A stretch of 64,000 nt of DNA from positions 868,001-932,000 of the forward strand of contig JAPFBL010000035.1 of the NCBI GenBank assembly GCA_026182355.1. The letters are read 5' to 3'. Below are positions 24,301-36,401 of the stretch, one piece after another. The notes under the pieces are model-generated. The model searched no databases and was not told the DNA's origin. It saw only the letters and a list, made by a program, of their open reading frames with translations. Numbering within the stretch: the stretch's first letter is position 1; every line of letters begins with the position of its first letter. This DNA comes from Hermatobates lingyangjiaoensis. Its lineage: Eukaryota > Arthropoda > Insecta > Hemiptera > Hermatobatidae. The position numbers were made by a program, and so were the translations under genes.

Positions 24301-25250
24301 AACGTTTCTGAAACAAACTTCCATTCTTCTTGAGAAATGTATAAGTACAATTTTATCTGGATTTATAATAAAACTTTCTTTTTTAACCATTTTTCAACAA
24401 ACAACACCACCAACCATTCTTTTATTTCTAATAGCAAGGTCACTTTCATGTTATTTCGTATTGTAACTTTGATTACTGGGAGTGCCCACTAGGCCTTTCA
24501 CAACTAATCACCACAGTTGTGAGATAGCACACTTTTCTGAGGGCAGACCTTAGTGGTTACAATTTCAATTGTGGTAAATACAATGTTCATAAATACTTCT
24601 TGTATTAGATTTTTGTAATACTTTACAATATATTATTGTAATATTATAAACTTCGTGACTAATTCTTTTATACATTAGTACTGATTCAATAGATTCGAAT
24701 ACGTCTATCATGAAGTCTTCCGATATCCAAGAAGTAGTGAGTTTATTTTGTTTAGTTTCAATGGTTATTTTATTTATGATATCTAACAATTTTAGGTTTG
24801 ATTCTGTCAAATTACTTTTGTGATTATTAATTGGTCCCCTATGAAAAATCTTACCTTCCTAAAATTCTCATTTGACTATATAGAGATCATTTGTTTTTAT
24901 GTAATATTATAAGTCAATTTTCGGAGATATGACTTAAAAATAGCAAACGTACTATCATAAAGATCCAAAACTGGGCATACCATATATTACTCAAAAACAA
25001 GTTCTTTAAGGCACCAACAATATATGCCTCAAAATTGATACGTTAAAAGGTGTAACATGACGTTTCTTGTAACACTTTGAAATACAACCATCCTGTACTC
25101 TGGAATGCATAATAAATATGTAGTTACTTGGAGTTGCCTTTAAACTTTTAAGAATTTATTGGTCTTCCATATTATGTTAACTCTATAAAATATTTTCTAA
25201 TTTCTTGCATTAAACTTTAAAACAATGTTATGTTAGACTCGATTGACATC
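21330..25250. other. AT-rich non-coding stretch
   Basis: No supported gene. 22560-22760 is GC-richer (TGCCCTGTTGTCCCAGG; CCCCCCACCCAACTAAATCC) and may be an old repeat. The plus-strand frame at 23943 and the minus-strand frames at 22208 and 24565 show no family resemblance. Confidence 0.5.
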
Positions 25251-25269
25251 AAACATTTCTAGGTCAAGA

Positions 25270-25890
25270 TACTATTACAAGTGCAAAAAGTTAACCAACC
25301 ATTATTCCAAGTTGAGTTTTCAGTTTTTATAGCTGTGTTGCAATCTGCGGTAATCAAAATTTCTCAATTTTTTTTCTATTTTTTTTTAGGCTGATTATTT
25401 GGTCAAAATATCATTTTTGTATAATTAGTTGATTAACTTAAAAAGCATTTTCCAAGCTAATATTGAAAAACTGATCTTAAGATTGTTAAAAATTTTTTTT
25501 TTCTCAAGTAATGTGGATGTTAGTTTCATAATAATCTCATAATTTCAACACGGTAGAGTTAGTAGTTCAAGTGGTAATAAATGTGGACTAAATTCACAAT
25601 TTGGATAAAAATGTTATTTTTCTATGATGGAATATTGTTTTCAATCGGTAGAGGACAACTAAATTCATTTTTGTATAAAATACAAGTTTAAAACAACAAA
25701 CGGTATTAATGGACCGTATCGTGTCATTCAAACTTTTAGGTAACCATCAACCCACCCACAGACAGACATCATGTGAGAAACGTCCAAAAATAACCTGGGG
25801 AATCACAAAATATGTTATTTTGCCAACATTTCAAGATCAACTTTTTTGTAATTACTATACTACTTATAGTAAAGTGTTTAACATAGAAAC
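25270..25890 (-). repeat. Dispersed repeat R
   Basis: In reverse it starts at the TTTACTATAAGTAG end, then CGTTTCTCACATGATG, GTGGGTGGGTTG and the poly-T middle, ending near AAAACTGAAAACTCAACTTG. Reverse of the copy at 48838. Confidence 0.65.
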
Positions 25891-26089
25891 TAAGACCTTT
25901 AATAATAGGTTTGTTCCTTTTTTCGTATTTAATTTTCAGTTTTCTTCTTTTTATTTTATTGCATAGCTGTTTAATTTCAGCTCTTTCCCTTCTATCTCTC
26001 TTCTTTAATTTTCTTACTCTATAAATCTTGAACCATCTTACCTAGACCTTGTAAATCTACCATTATCCTTACTATAAATAAATTATAAC

Positions 26090-26620
26090 AATCATAAAGA
26101 AGTTGATCTCAAGATTTTGATGAATTACATGTTTCAAGTCTCAAAGTATTTATTGACGTTTTCTTGTTGTCTGTGAGTGCGAGTGGGTGAGTGCGTATCT
26201 AAAGGCTATGGGCACGCTACAGGCCACACCCTTTGATGGATCAAGTTCATTTTTCACCAAAAATTGGGCATTATATTATAGTTGCCCCCCATTGTTTTTA
26301 GCCAATTTTTCATAATAAAAAAGTAACTTTTTTGGGCAAAATATGATTTTAGATAACATTTGTTTTTTTCTATTAAATTTCTTTCTCTAAAGTGTTGCAG
26401 CTTTGGGAATATTTTGAAACTGATAGAACGAACTTATAATTGAAAAAATCCTCAGATTTTTAAAAAATAAAAGACTTTTTTTGCAATAAAATGTCAACAT
26501 TTTTAATCTATAATTAATTACAAAAGCTTGTGAATACATTAACATCACACCTGCAAACTGATCATTATGAATTTCTACTCAAAAGTAGAAACTTTCGAAC
26601 GTGATATAATTTCTAAAGTT
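26090..26620 (+). repeat. Dispersed repeat R, partial
   Basis: GATCTCAAGATTTTGATGAA, GTGAGTGCGAGTGGGTGAG, CTTTGATGGATCAAGTTCAT follow the same order as in 48878-49040. Confidence 0.7.
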
Positions 26621-27234
26621 AAAATTTTGTTTAACTGTCATTACTCAAAATGAATACCAGCCACCTAAGTGACGCCAATCGTCATTTACTTACTGACGAA
26701 ATGAATACAATAATATCATTAGATTAAATACTCAAAAAAAAAACAAGTGTCTTATATCAATAAAAATCAAGAATCTTGCATCGTTTATTAGACAGCAAAT
26801 TCTCCGCTCCAGAGAACATACACCGTCCCTGCCAATCACACAATCCCACTCCAGTATACCAGGCTCCAAATATTCAACATTATCTGATATTATCTTTTGT
26901 TGAAGACTCCAGCATATAGATTGATTTAAGCATTTTGTTTGACAAATCCAATATACCATGGAAAGAATCAGAAATATTATGTTTGATTGGCGTTATTTCT
27001 TACATGTAAGGATTTTGTTCATCTTACATCCCATATTAAGTCCACAATCATTTTCAATTTTTTCATTAAACGTCTAAATATCAATAATATTTTAGTCGAT
27101 TCTCTTAAAAAATTTCTAAACGACCTATAGTAAAGGAAAAACTCTCAGGAGTATATGAACACCTTGCACTTTCTTTACATGAAAGACCAAACGGGAAAAG
27201 GTATGTACGAATTATATTAGTTGAAATGTAAACA

Positions 27235-28030
27235 AATCCGACAAGTATAACAACTAATCCATTAGTCCAGGATGGATATTCAGTTTTTATAGCTTTATTG
27301 CTCTTCGCACTAATTGAAATTTTACGAGTTATTTGTTTAAGCTTGTAGTTCTACAAGTTACGAGTTATAATTTTTGTTCTATTTTTTGGAAAATTTCATT
27401 GTTTTCTAATGAGCCTTTTAGCAAAAAACCATTTTCTGAAAATCTAAAATGTTTTTTAACGTCTCTTTAGTTAATGAAATTTAAAAAAAAATATCTTAAC
27501 ACAACCCACATAATTCTCTAATTTTAGGTGTAATTTTATTTCGGTCGTAAACTGGTATGGCTTCTATAACTCTCACAAGCTTCCTGATTGAATTATAAGT
27601 AAAAATGTTTACATTTTATTAAACATTTTTTTTATTTAAAATATATTTCCAGTTGTTGTAAGAAACGGAGGATTTTTTTTTTATTGGACTTGTTACCTTT
27701 ATGATGATGCCAAACGTTCAAGACTCTAAAGGTAGTAGTAAAGATAAGGTTATCTAAAAACACATTGGTGAAAAATTTGGCTTTCTCATCATGAATAATT
27801 GCTCCCAAACAATAGGGTCCATTTACACTATGAGTCTCATTCTTTTGTGAAATATTAATTTGATCATTCTAAAATTGCGGACTGCCTCCTGTACACAACC
27901 TTTTGGATACACACCCACCCAGACCCTCAGACATCATCGAAAAAACGTCATAAAACGACTTTGGGGACCTCAAAACATCACTATAACTTACTTATAGTAA
28001 AGACAAAACTCTCAGAAATATAACAATGCT
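27235..28030 (-). repeat. Dispersed repeat R, near full length
   Basis: Reverse copy covering the whole unit: TTTACTATAAGTAAGTTATA, CGTTTTATGACGTTTTTTCG, GGGTCTGGGTGGGTGTGT, middle block, and the inner end AAAACTGAATATCCATCCTG. Confidence 0.72.
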
Positions 28031-29050
28031 AGTTATATTGTTTGTTGTAACTGATAAAATGAATATAGATGTTACAAAGCAAAGAAACATTAATATTGGT
28101 TGTTTTTTAAATTTCATAATAATTTACCAGAGAGCGTTTAATTTTACGTCTGCACGATAGAAACATTGAAATGAAACCAGAACTCAATTGATTCTGGACT
28201 GGAATGATGTATTGTTTAGTTATAGTAAAGTTGAGTGTAGGTCACTCCAAATTTTTCTGACCGGACTCGTCTGGTCAGATGGCTGCCTGTCATCTATGGT
28301 ATAGTTCTGCCTGCACTCTGTCTTACTCTCTTCTTCTCATGACGTTTAAACAAAAAAAAAACTAAAACTACAACTTTGTGAATCTTTTATATGTATTAGT
28401 TTACTTTTGAGAACTTTTGTTGTTTTTTTTTGATCAATTACTATTTACTATTTACTAAAGGGTATATTATAAAGCAGTAGTATTTAAATACAATATATGA
28501 CCTATGTATAGTTGTAAACACGTATGTTTATATCACACTGATGTTCATTTAAAGACATTTGAAAATGTATGTACATAAATTATACTCTTGTGAAGTTACA
28601 TGGAATTGTATGAGATACATCAAAATACAACTATGGTTATGTTTTGAAAATATATTGGGAATGTTTATTCAATAGTGATGGGTGACTAGGGGTTCGCTAA
28701 ATTCCTACTACTTCTGCTAAATCATAAATCTCTATTTAAAGTCAACACTGGCCCAAGAGGATACAGGTGTGACTACTACTAAATAATGTTCCTCCCTATG
28801 TATTATACTGGTATCAAAAGTAGTAGAGTTAATATTGAACGGTCTTTTATTCTTCTACTCTGTTCGTTAAAGCTTTTTTGTTATTTTTTTTATATGTTCC
28901 AACATCATAGGTTTTCAAAGCGTCTCAAACTACAGTCATATACAATCATTCCAGCCAAACAATCAACCTTTAAGGGATTAGGTACCACTCATTTATTGCA
29001 GAGGCAAGTAATATTACCATCTAAACCTCGTAGGCTGCGGTTTTACTGTT
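28031..29050. other. Mostly non-coding; one short repeat end
   Basis: 28215-28265 has the end ATAGTAAAGTTGAGTGTAGG shared with 50455 and 51625. Otherwise nothing recognised; the frame at 28786-29103 runs into (TA)n and looks like chance. Confidence 0.5.
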
Positions 29051-29061
29051 TCCCCCCATTT

Positions 29062-29100
<39 letters not shown>

Positions 29101-29105
<5 letters not shown>

Positions 29106-29212
29106 ATTTCACATAAACACGTGAAATAACAATCAATGATCAAACCACAATTTGAAATGTGAAAACAAGACTAAGATTTGAGTCTTGTTTTCCCATTTCA
29201 TATTGTGGTTTG
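29101..29212. repeat. Family C foldback, centre deleted
   Basis: Outer arm ATTTCACATAAACACGTGAA and arms GATCAAACCACAATTTGAAA/TTTCATATTGTGGTTTGAT meet at AGACTAAGATTTGAGTCT. Confidence 0.8.
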
Positions 29213-29239
29213 ATACTTAATTATATATATATACATATT

Positions 29240-29430
29240 ATTGAATATGATTGCAGTTTCTGCATTCACGACCTTTTTGTTAACAGATTCTAACCACCTG
29301 GCTATTTTCCGTATTACTCTAAAAAAAAAGGTTTTTTTTTCTTATTAAAATAGTCGTGAATGCAGAAACGCGATCATTTTCAATAAAATATGCTTGAGCG
29401 AAGATCTGCTGCCAATATATACCAATATAT
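29240..29430 (+). repeat. PLE N-terminal peptide palindrome
   Basis: The right half encodes IVVNAET and, one frame over, FNKICLSEDLLPIYTN before (TA)n. The left half is the partial reverse complement (TTTCTGCATTCACGACC). Confidence 0.7.
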
Positions 29431-29439
29431 ATATATATA

Positions 29440-29625
29440 TAAACAATATTGACACAAAGAACACTCAGGAATGAAACAGAAAATCACTACTATATTTCGA
29501 TGTCCTCGTCATTAGAAAGATAGAAACGAGAACATCGAAATATAGTAGTGAGTTTCTGTTTCATTTCTGAGTGTGCTTTGTGTCAATATAGTTTATTTAG
29601 TTCGTGGAATCGTTTCATTTAATTG
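29440..29625. repeat. Family D foldback
   Basis: CAAAGAACACTCAGGAATGA and AAATCACTACTATATTTCGA are mirrored on the right. The left-arm minus-strand motif (29484-29515) has CTAATGA, so G5 is mutated. The right copy has lost its CTGATGA. Confidence 0.78.
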
Positions 29626-29724
29626 GAATATATATATATATCTAGAGAGAGAGAGAGAGAGAGAAAATGAGAGAGGGTATCTTTTTATATAACATATGTG
29701 TATATAAATATTATATATAAACAA

Positions 29725-29880
29725 AAAACGGTCTAGCAGGACAGATTACACTTAAAGTAAACTGTGACACACAAAAAAAACATAACAAAGACTCACTTTT
29801 TAATATTTCGACCGTTATGGCGCTCGTCCTCAGGAGAAGTGAATTGACGGAGAGACGACCGTCAACTATTATTTCTTTAA
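29725..29880 (-). mobile_element. PLE 3' leader with hammerhead motif
   Basis: In reverse, the motif at 29791-29837 has TCTC, CTGAGGA, extra C, stem II GAGCGCC...GGTC (GA/TC close to the core), GAAA, then T and GAG. A purine-rich (GA)n tract lies upstream at 29641-29665. Confidence 0.55.
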
Positions 29881-29899
29881 CCATCTATTCACTACTCTA

Positions 29900-31600
29900 T
29901 TAACAAATACATCACCTATTAATATAGGTGATAAGTTATACAGTTTAAACGAAGTGGGAGAAAAGTTTTCGGAAATTCGAATAATTATGCACAAAATAAA
30001 TACAAGCTTAATGTGGGGCTTTATTTAACAAATATTATATATATATATATATATATAAAATTATATGCATACTTCTGAACACCTAATAGCCGCGTGTATA
30101 ATTGTGACACAACTGTATCAGATATGATTCATTCTAATTCTGAAATGTAAAGTGGGCCTGACTTCCACATTACTTAGTCTCCTTATGAATGGTTTGCTAC
30201 GCTAATCTGCACAATCTTTCATCATATTAAAACAGTTTGCAACCAATGACACCCTGCAATACTTAAGGAGCCTCAGAATGCCTTAGAAAAATCCAATTCT
30301 TACTACGCTTTCCAATTAAATAATTTTATTTTGTATTGCCATACTTATTTTTCGTGTACTATTCTCATTGATTGCATAGTAGAAAAGTTACTTTTCCCCA
30401 AAAAGTTTGTTAGACAATTTTTTTGTTTCTTCTAAACTGCTAGTCTTATAAAACTGATTTCGGGATTTTGATAACATTAATGGCAGCAATAACTGAAAAA
30501 ATTTCTAAATTTTAGTAACTTGAGATGTGCGGTCTTGCTTTTAAAATGTAAAAATGTTTATCTATTTTGGCTCTTAAACACTTTAGCATTAATATTAAAC
30601 CACAATATTATTTTTAAAACTATAAATCTTTGGAATACAATAAACATATAAAATTATCATAACCCTTTGTATATCTGAATAAGAAGTCAAATGCTTGTTA
30701 TCTAAATCATTCAGAAAACTAAACTTCCATATGTTAAAAAAACAGTGGAGCATCGTAGTGCAAAAATAATTTAAAAATGTTTGTAAAGAATTCATTGAGT
30801 CTCTGACAAGGATCAACAAAAGGTAGACAAAGAGTCTTATATTTCGAGAAAATGGGGTTTTCATCTTCCACCTTGAAAACGTAAATTCCCTTTTCAATTA
30901 AAATGTATTATTCAAGTACTTTGGATTATAAAGTGCAGTGTTGTGTCAGAATATTTACTGTGGCAGGAGTCTATCACAAAGATCAACGAGTTTGTGAATA
31001 AACAGACAAGCATTAATGTTAATTAAGTTACACCAAGCATTTTAATGATGTAGAAAACCAACATTTTCCAGCATCAAATATTTACTAAATCTCTTTATAA
31101 ATAATTAACAACAATAAGAAATTACTTATTTAAATAAACATTTTTTTACCTCACCTGTCTTTTTTATTGTTCTATGAACAAAACTATTGAGCTATCCACA
31201 AAAAAATTGGTTTTCTTAAGCGATATTTTATAATAAATTTTTAAAGATTTTTTCAGAACTAAATTGCGCTGTTTTAAACTAATTGTTCAGAAGTTTCTTT
31301 TGACATCAGGATTACAACAAATGCTTTAAAATTTATTATTTATATACCTGCAAAAAGCAAATTTCTGGTCGAAACATCAAAAAAAGACTGATAAAGTAAA
31401 AGAACAGAAGTTTTATTTAAATAAGAAATATTACAGTTCAAAAATAAAGCAAAATTGATTTGATGAAATATTTCTTTTACTAAATAAAATTTTTAAATAA
31501 AACAGAGAAAAAGTGATTTAGTTAACAAAGTAAACAAGTTTTTTGAAGATTTAGATAACATCCATAAATAATATTGATACAATTTTAAATGAGCAACTTC
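29900..31600. other. AT-rich stretch with an R fragment
   Basis: 30360-30580 matches the middle of repeat R in reverse. The rest shows no genes; the minus-strand frame 30595-30897 lacks family features. Confidence 0.5.
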
Positions 31601-31658
31601 CTTATTGTCAAATATATTATTAAAATATATATTTATATATATATATATATATATATAT

Positions 31659-31829
31659 GATCAAACCACAATAAGAAATGGGAAAACAAGACTAAGATCT
31701 TTCAACCGTAACAAGCGGTCTTCGTCAGAGTCAAAAACCCAACTGTTGGTTTTTGACTCTGACGAAGACCGCTTGTTACGGTTGAAAAGATCTTAGTCTT
31801 GTTATCCCATTTCTTATTGTGGTTTGATC
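31659..31829. repeat. Family C palindrome with two opposed ribozyme motifs
   Basis: Near-perfect 171-bp palindrome from GATCAAACCACAATAAGAAA to its mirror, set in (TA)n. The right side continues into TTTCACAGTGTTTATGTGAA. Confidence 0.88.
31690..31732 (-). ncRNA. Hammerhead-like motif, family C, intact
   Basis: GACT/AGTC stem I, CTGACGA (31722-31728), extra A, GACCG/CGGTT stem II, GAAA, AGATCT, T. Its plus-strand twin at 31755-31798 has one extra A in GAAA. Confidence 0.72.
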
Positions 31830-31904
31830 ATTGATTGTTGTTTCACAGTGTTTATGTGAAATCTTTTTATATTATATATATATATATATATATATATTTA
31901 GTAT

Positions 31905-32062
31905 AGGTTGGCACCAAATCTTCTTGGAGACATATTTTGTTGAAATGTACCGCAACTTCGGCATTTACCGCAGTCTCCAGTAAGACTGTCAGGAGACTGG
32001 AACAGCTTAGGTTGGAAATCGTAAATGCCGAAGCTGTGGTACGTTTCAACAAAATATATATG
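31905..32062. repeat. PLE N-terminal peptide palindrome
   Basis: The minus-strand reading gives VNAEVAVHFNKICLQEDLVP then TYTK; the plus-strand reading gives IVNAEAVVRFNKI. (TA)n lies outside on the left. The left copy keeps the LVPTYTK end, the right copy stops at FNKI. Confidence 0.78.
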
Positions 32063-32334
32063 TATATATTTGTTTCTACAAAACCTAATATTTCCTCTAA
32101 TTTTTTCTCTGACTTTTGGACTAATTAGAATTTTTAAAATTAAATGTGTCTCTACCTGGTAAAAAGGATTGAGAAGTAAATAAATTAGAACTCTTAATAG
32201 GTAAATACAGTCCCTAGTTTTAGTACAAACTAAAAGTACAGGCCAACTACATTATACAAAACTGGAACTACACAAACAAGCAGTGGTTAAGCCAATGGAC
32301 CAAAATATCTGCAAGCTTGCCAAGTGAGCTTACT

Positions 32335-32425
32335 CGGTATATTATATAATAATATTATATTATATAATAATATTACATTATATAATAATATTATATTATA
32401 TAATAATATTATATTATTAAATAAC
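32335..32425. repeat. AT tandem repeat (TATATAATAATAT units)
   Basis: TATATTATATAATAATATTA repeats at about 27-bp period with few changes, 180 bp from a cyclase exon boundary. Confidence 0.85.
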
Positions 32426-32603
32426 AGGTAATATTTTCGTTTAGAATAATTCTGAATTAGAAAGTTAAATCATTCTATACCTCTGTAAAATCCAGCATTC
32501 TTGATGATGTCTTTTAGTTATTCTGTTTCGTGTTTTGTTTACGACTGATTTGAATAAGTGAAGTTTTTGTTTCATTTGTGTTTATTTTCATAAAGGAAAT
32601 TAC

Positions 32604-32715
32604 CTGAGCCAGTTGGTCGAATCTGCCGAAGAGTTGGTTAAGGGTGGCCACTAGATCTGGCGCGCTGAGCTGTTCTGAGAGTGGTGTAAAGTTGACGATG
32701 TCGGCGTACAAGATG
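32604..32715 (-). CDS. Ac76E: Adenylyl cyclase exon: first part of C1a catalytic domain
   Basis: This 112-nt exon follows the acceptor TTTGTTGTGCAG and ends CTGGCTCAG before gtaatt. With the AG from the previous exon it reads [20 protein letters not shown] then [18 protein letters not shown]. The Asp of LYADIVNF is the first of two catalytic Mg-binding aspartates of class III cyclases. The second (in the family motif KILGDCYYC) should be in the next exon, which I did not find between position 1 and here. The exon ends in phase 0. NFTPLS and [10 protein letters not shown] favour an AC2/Ac76E-type isoform. It is part of a large gene transcribed right to left across the window. Confidence 0.94.
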
Positions 32716-35224
32716 CTGCACAACAAAATATTATCATTACTTTAGATGCCAAATAAATATATTAATAAGTAGAGAGAATTGTTATAACTAAATAAAGAGT
32801 TACTTCTCTTTTTGCGCAGAGAAAGCTGCCTAATCTTATTCAGGAAACAGTTAAAAACGATAAAACGATTCAAAGAATTTAGGGAGATGAAAGGAAGAGG
32901 GCAACCAGTCGAATGTTAGTATCATACTTAAGATTTCTGTGACTCACTGAGCTATTAGGCTTGCTTTAGAACGCGCCAGCCTCTAAATTACACTTTGTAA
33001 GAGTAACTTAAAGCAGCAGTGAGTGTATTATGTTACTGACTGTCAATAAGTAAGTAGGGGTATGTAAGGAGCTTAAGCTTCCATTCACATTCATCGGTGT
33101 AGTGCATAACTACCTAATAGCAATACATGAACGGTTCAACTTCATTTCAATATTTGTATTATAAATTCTGTACTTTAAAAAAAAAAACATGAAAAATAAG
33201 GAGTACAAATGTTATACTGTTATTTAATGCTGAATTATATTAAAATCACATCTGATAGTATTTTCTTTAGTGGTCTAATTTAATCGAAGTGGTAGAAAAA
33301 ACAGAATAAGAAGTGCGTATTACTTCTGTTGTAAGAACAACGTATTACAGTTTATATTTAGAAAAATTGACGCACAATTTTAAATTTTATTAAAAAACAT
33401 GTATTACCTTAGATCTCGTTATGTTTACGGGTGGCTTTTTTACTATTTCAAGTTCTAGATATTTTATTCTGCAATGGATGAAAGTACTAATGGTTTTTAT
33501 TCGTCCCTTGCTATGTTTTAACTTAAAAATATGGCAAATATATTTCATCTTGTAATGGATTGTTAAGAGACATTTTCATATATATATAACAATATTTTAC
33601 AATACCCACTTGAGGGAAAAATCAAAGTCTGAACCACTGTAATATATTGAGAATTGGACTCAAGATCTTTCGACCAAAATAACTGCTCCTCGTGAGAGTC
33701 ACGATTTTTAGAAGTGAAATCGGACATCTTATGTGGTATTCAGAAGGTAAGGAAGATGATTTGAAATAGTGTAAGAGGCACGGAAAGAAAGAAAAGTTTG
33801 GCAACGTTAGGACAGAGGTGCTCAAGAAGGGTTGAAAAAACTGGCCTAATGCTTTACTATGTCTCCCGAAGCTACTTTTTTAACCATGTTTATCCAGGAT
33901 TTTTTCTTAGCTCTTTACTTTCGTTAAAATACTGCTATTACCTTCTCAACATTACGTCATGTTCTATTTCTGAATTTCTTACTGTGGTTTACACGTTGAC
34001 TTTTCTTTCACGTGGTTGTTTGTAATGTGGTTATATATCCACAGATGTTGTTAGTTATGATTACGACTTTTTTGCTGAAATGCTCAAAATCATTGCACAT
34101 CGATGCTGCTTTTTAACATTGATAAATATTAACATTGATGGTATAAAAATAGCAAAACAACGTTATTTCTTAAGCTTTCTATGCCTCACACCAACATCTG
34201 ATACCATAAATTAAACGATAGGTGATGAGATTGTCCAAGAGAACAAGTCTGAACAATTTCTTGTCCCAATATTTGAACGAACTTTTCTGCACAACTTGTG
34301 AACCATTCCTAAACTATAATTAAATGTATGCATTAATACTCGAACGTTATTCCTTTATAATAGGTGAATATTTTTTACACTCATAGTTAGTCAAGACATT
34401 AGATGTAGGCAGTTGTTAATGGTAGATTGGTATAATTTATTTCAAACCTTGGTTTCTTTTATATAAATAAAATTACATGAAAGAATATCTCATTACAGTA
34501 TATCTCAACACTAACAGCTGACACTGCTATAGTAATTATGATATACATTTTAGTAAAAAGACTGCTGTAATATATAAATAAGATATACATAAAAGACCAT
34601 TATTAAACATTTTATAATAACCACTTCTACTGACTTGCTTATTTACTAATATTGATTTAATGAATTGGTTTAGCATTGTAAAGTGGGATACAGATTAAAC
34701 CGCATAATAAATTTACGTATGAGCAAGTATTAGAAAAATACTGATTTACGGGGTGGATTTTAAACGAATACCCTGCAGCGTTAATACAATTCAGATTTGG
34801 ATCAAATGCAAATTTAGGTATTAGCGCTAATCATGCAATATTCTAACATGTGAATTTCATTAATATACTTTAAAAGATTCTAATCATAAGAACTAGAAAT
34901 TCAGTCTTAAATTTTAGAATTCACTTCAAGAACAAAAACTTTCATCGTTTGCGTCATACCCGTATGATTCAAGGGATAATGAAAAATATTATTCAATTAA
35001 AATTATATTTTAAGTTTAGTAAACTGAGTAGGGTATCTACTTATTACATAAATTAATTAGGTTGTTATGAACATATTTTTGGGTCTTTCTGCCGCAGTGA
35101 GTAGTGCCACAGTAAAAGGTTTACTAAACAAGTAAAGACGATGTAAAAAGTTAAAAGGACTTAAGGTCTTGACTTTGCTTCAGTTATAAATATCCTTAAG
35201 AGAGATATTTCAGTAGTATCTCAC
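32716..35224 (-). other. 2.5-kb cyclase intron
   Basis: Interval between two in-phase cyclase exons. It contains a degenerate family C unit: 33617-33710 has CTCACGA where CTGACGA is expected, and its detached right arm lies near 33960-34020. Otherwise AT-rich. Confidence 0.75.
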
Positions 35225-35328
35225 CTAACATTGTTGTGCCTTTGGACGTACATCTCATGGAATCTCGTCTGCTTGGAGTTCATCTCTTGACAGGCGTCAG
35301 TCATTTTCACCATTATACTGCGTTTTAC
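35225..35328 (-). CDS. Ac76E: Adenylyl cyclase exon: linker into C1a domain
   Basis: This 104-nt exon (34 codons plus 2 nt) starts after TTCAAG and ends GTTAG before gtgaga. It reads VKRSIMVKMTDACQEMNSKQ then TRFHEMYVQRHNNV and ends with AG of a split serine codon. It continues the upstream exon as YIAAE-VKRSIMVKM. VQRHNNV is the strand leading to the first metal-binding aspartate (family pattern QRH.NVSILYAD). It is completed by the C that opens the next exon 2.5 kb downstream. It is too short to appear as a long open frame and was found by phase and family pattern. The upstream acceptor has only a weak pyrimidine tract. Confidence 0.9.
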
Positions 35329-35439
35329 CTTGAACACAACACGGGGGTGTCACAGTGCATAGGATTCAAAAACTCAACATTATGAGAAGATTATGTTAGT
35401 AAAATGAAAATGCTCAATGATGTATTATAGTTACATACT

Positions 35440-36300
35440 AAAGAGGAAAATTAGAAATAAACTTCATATAGAAACAATTAAAAAACACACGTGAATCTTT
35501 TATTTTTGGTTCAAACGTCATCAGGAGAGAAAACGAGAGTGACAAAACACACTGTGTTAACGATGAATGGAAATACAATTGTTTGGCCCTTTTTCTCTTT
35601 ACAGAGTATACACAGTTCATACTGGGACTTAGGTTTGAATACTTAAAAAACACGTGACGTGATTTGATCACAAACTAAGAATATTCACGCAGATATGATT
35701 AGATGTTACCCAACCATTTCATGTTATACCATTTAAATACCACATTCATTTTCTTTCTTTATTTTATGAACAATTTAGTTTCAAGTGCAACCAATATCTT
35801 AAACGTTATCAATCAATAATTATTTATTCCAAAAATTATAGCATACTTTATATTCAGAGCACATAGCTGGTTTAGAATTAGACGGTTAATTAGAATCAAT
35901 TCTTGAGATATACTTGTGATTTTTAACATTAAAGAAATAATACTTCACTATAAAGACATCACAGTAAAATGGGCGCTTGTGTGGTAGGTAACGTGATAGT
36001 TTCTCTTTAAGGTAAAGTAACAAGTACCACGCCTTATGGACAAGAGGAGCAACGTTCAGTGCGGTTTAAACTATAAACAACTCAAGACCATTCAGGATGG
36101 GTGTTATCTTAACTACCAGAAAATACTCTTTAAGAAAGAGTATGCGCTTGGACGAAATACGTGTGATTATTCATACCCAGTCACATTCTTGTTTCCATTC
36201 ACGCCAGTTCTCACGGACTGTCTCAATGACTGTTTCCATGTACAGGTTCTTATACAATCCTAATCCTGGTGACTATAGCACTGCGTCTTAGCGTCTTAGA
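35440..36300. other. Intron sequence upstream of the PLE
   Basis: No gene supported; several short frames at 36036-36291 overlap each other and have no family resemblance. Confidence 0.5.
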
Positions 36301-36312
36301 AACTATTGTACT

Positions 36313-36325
36313 CCCCCCCCCCCCC
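36313..36325. repeat. Poly-C run (13)
   Basis: Uninterrupted C tract just upstream of the PLE coding remnant; prone to sequencing or slippage error. Confidence 0.9.
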
Positions 36326-36401
36326 TTCTTTACTAAAGTATCCCATCAGTTAGCTTCAACGGCTCCAAGAAGCTCAGCACGTTTGCTGGGTCGAGGGGTA
36401 A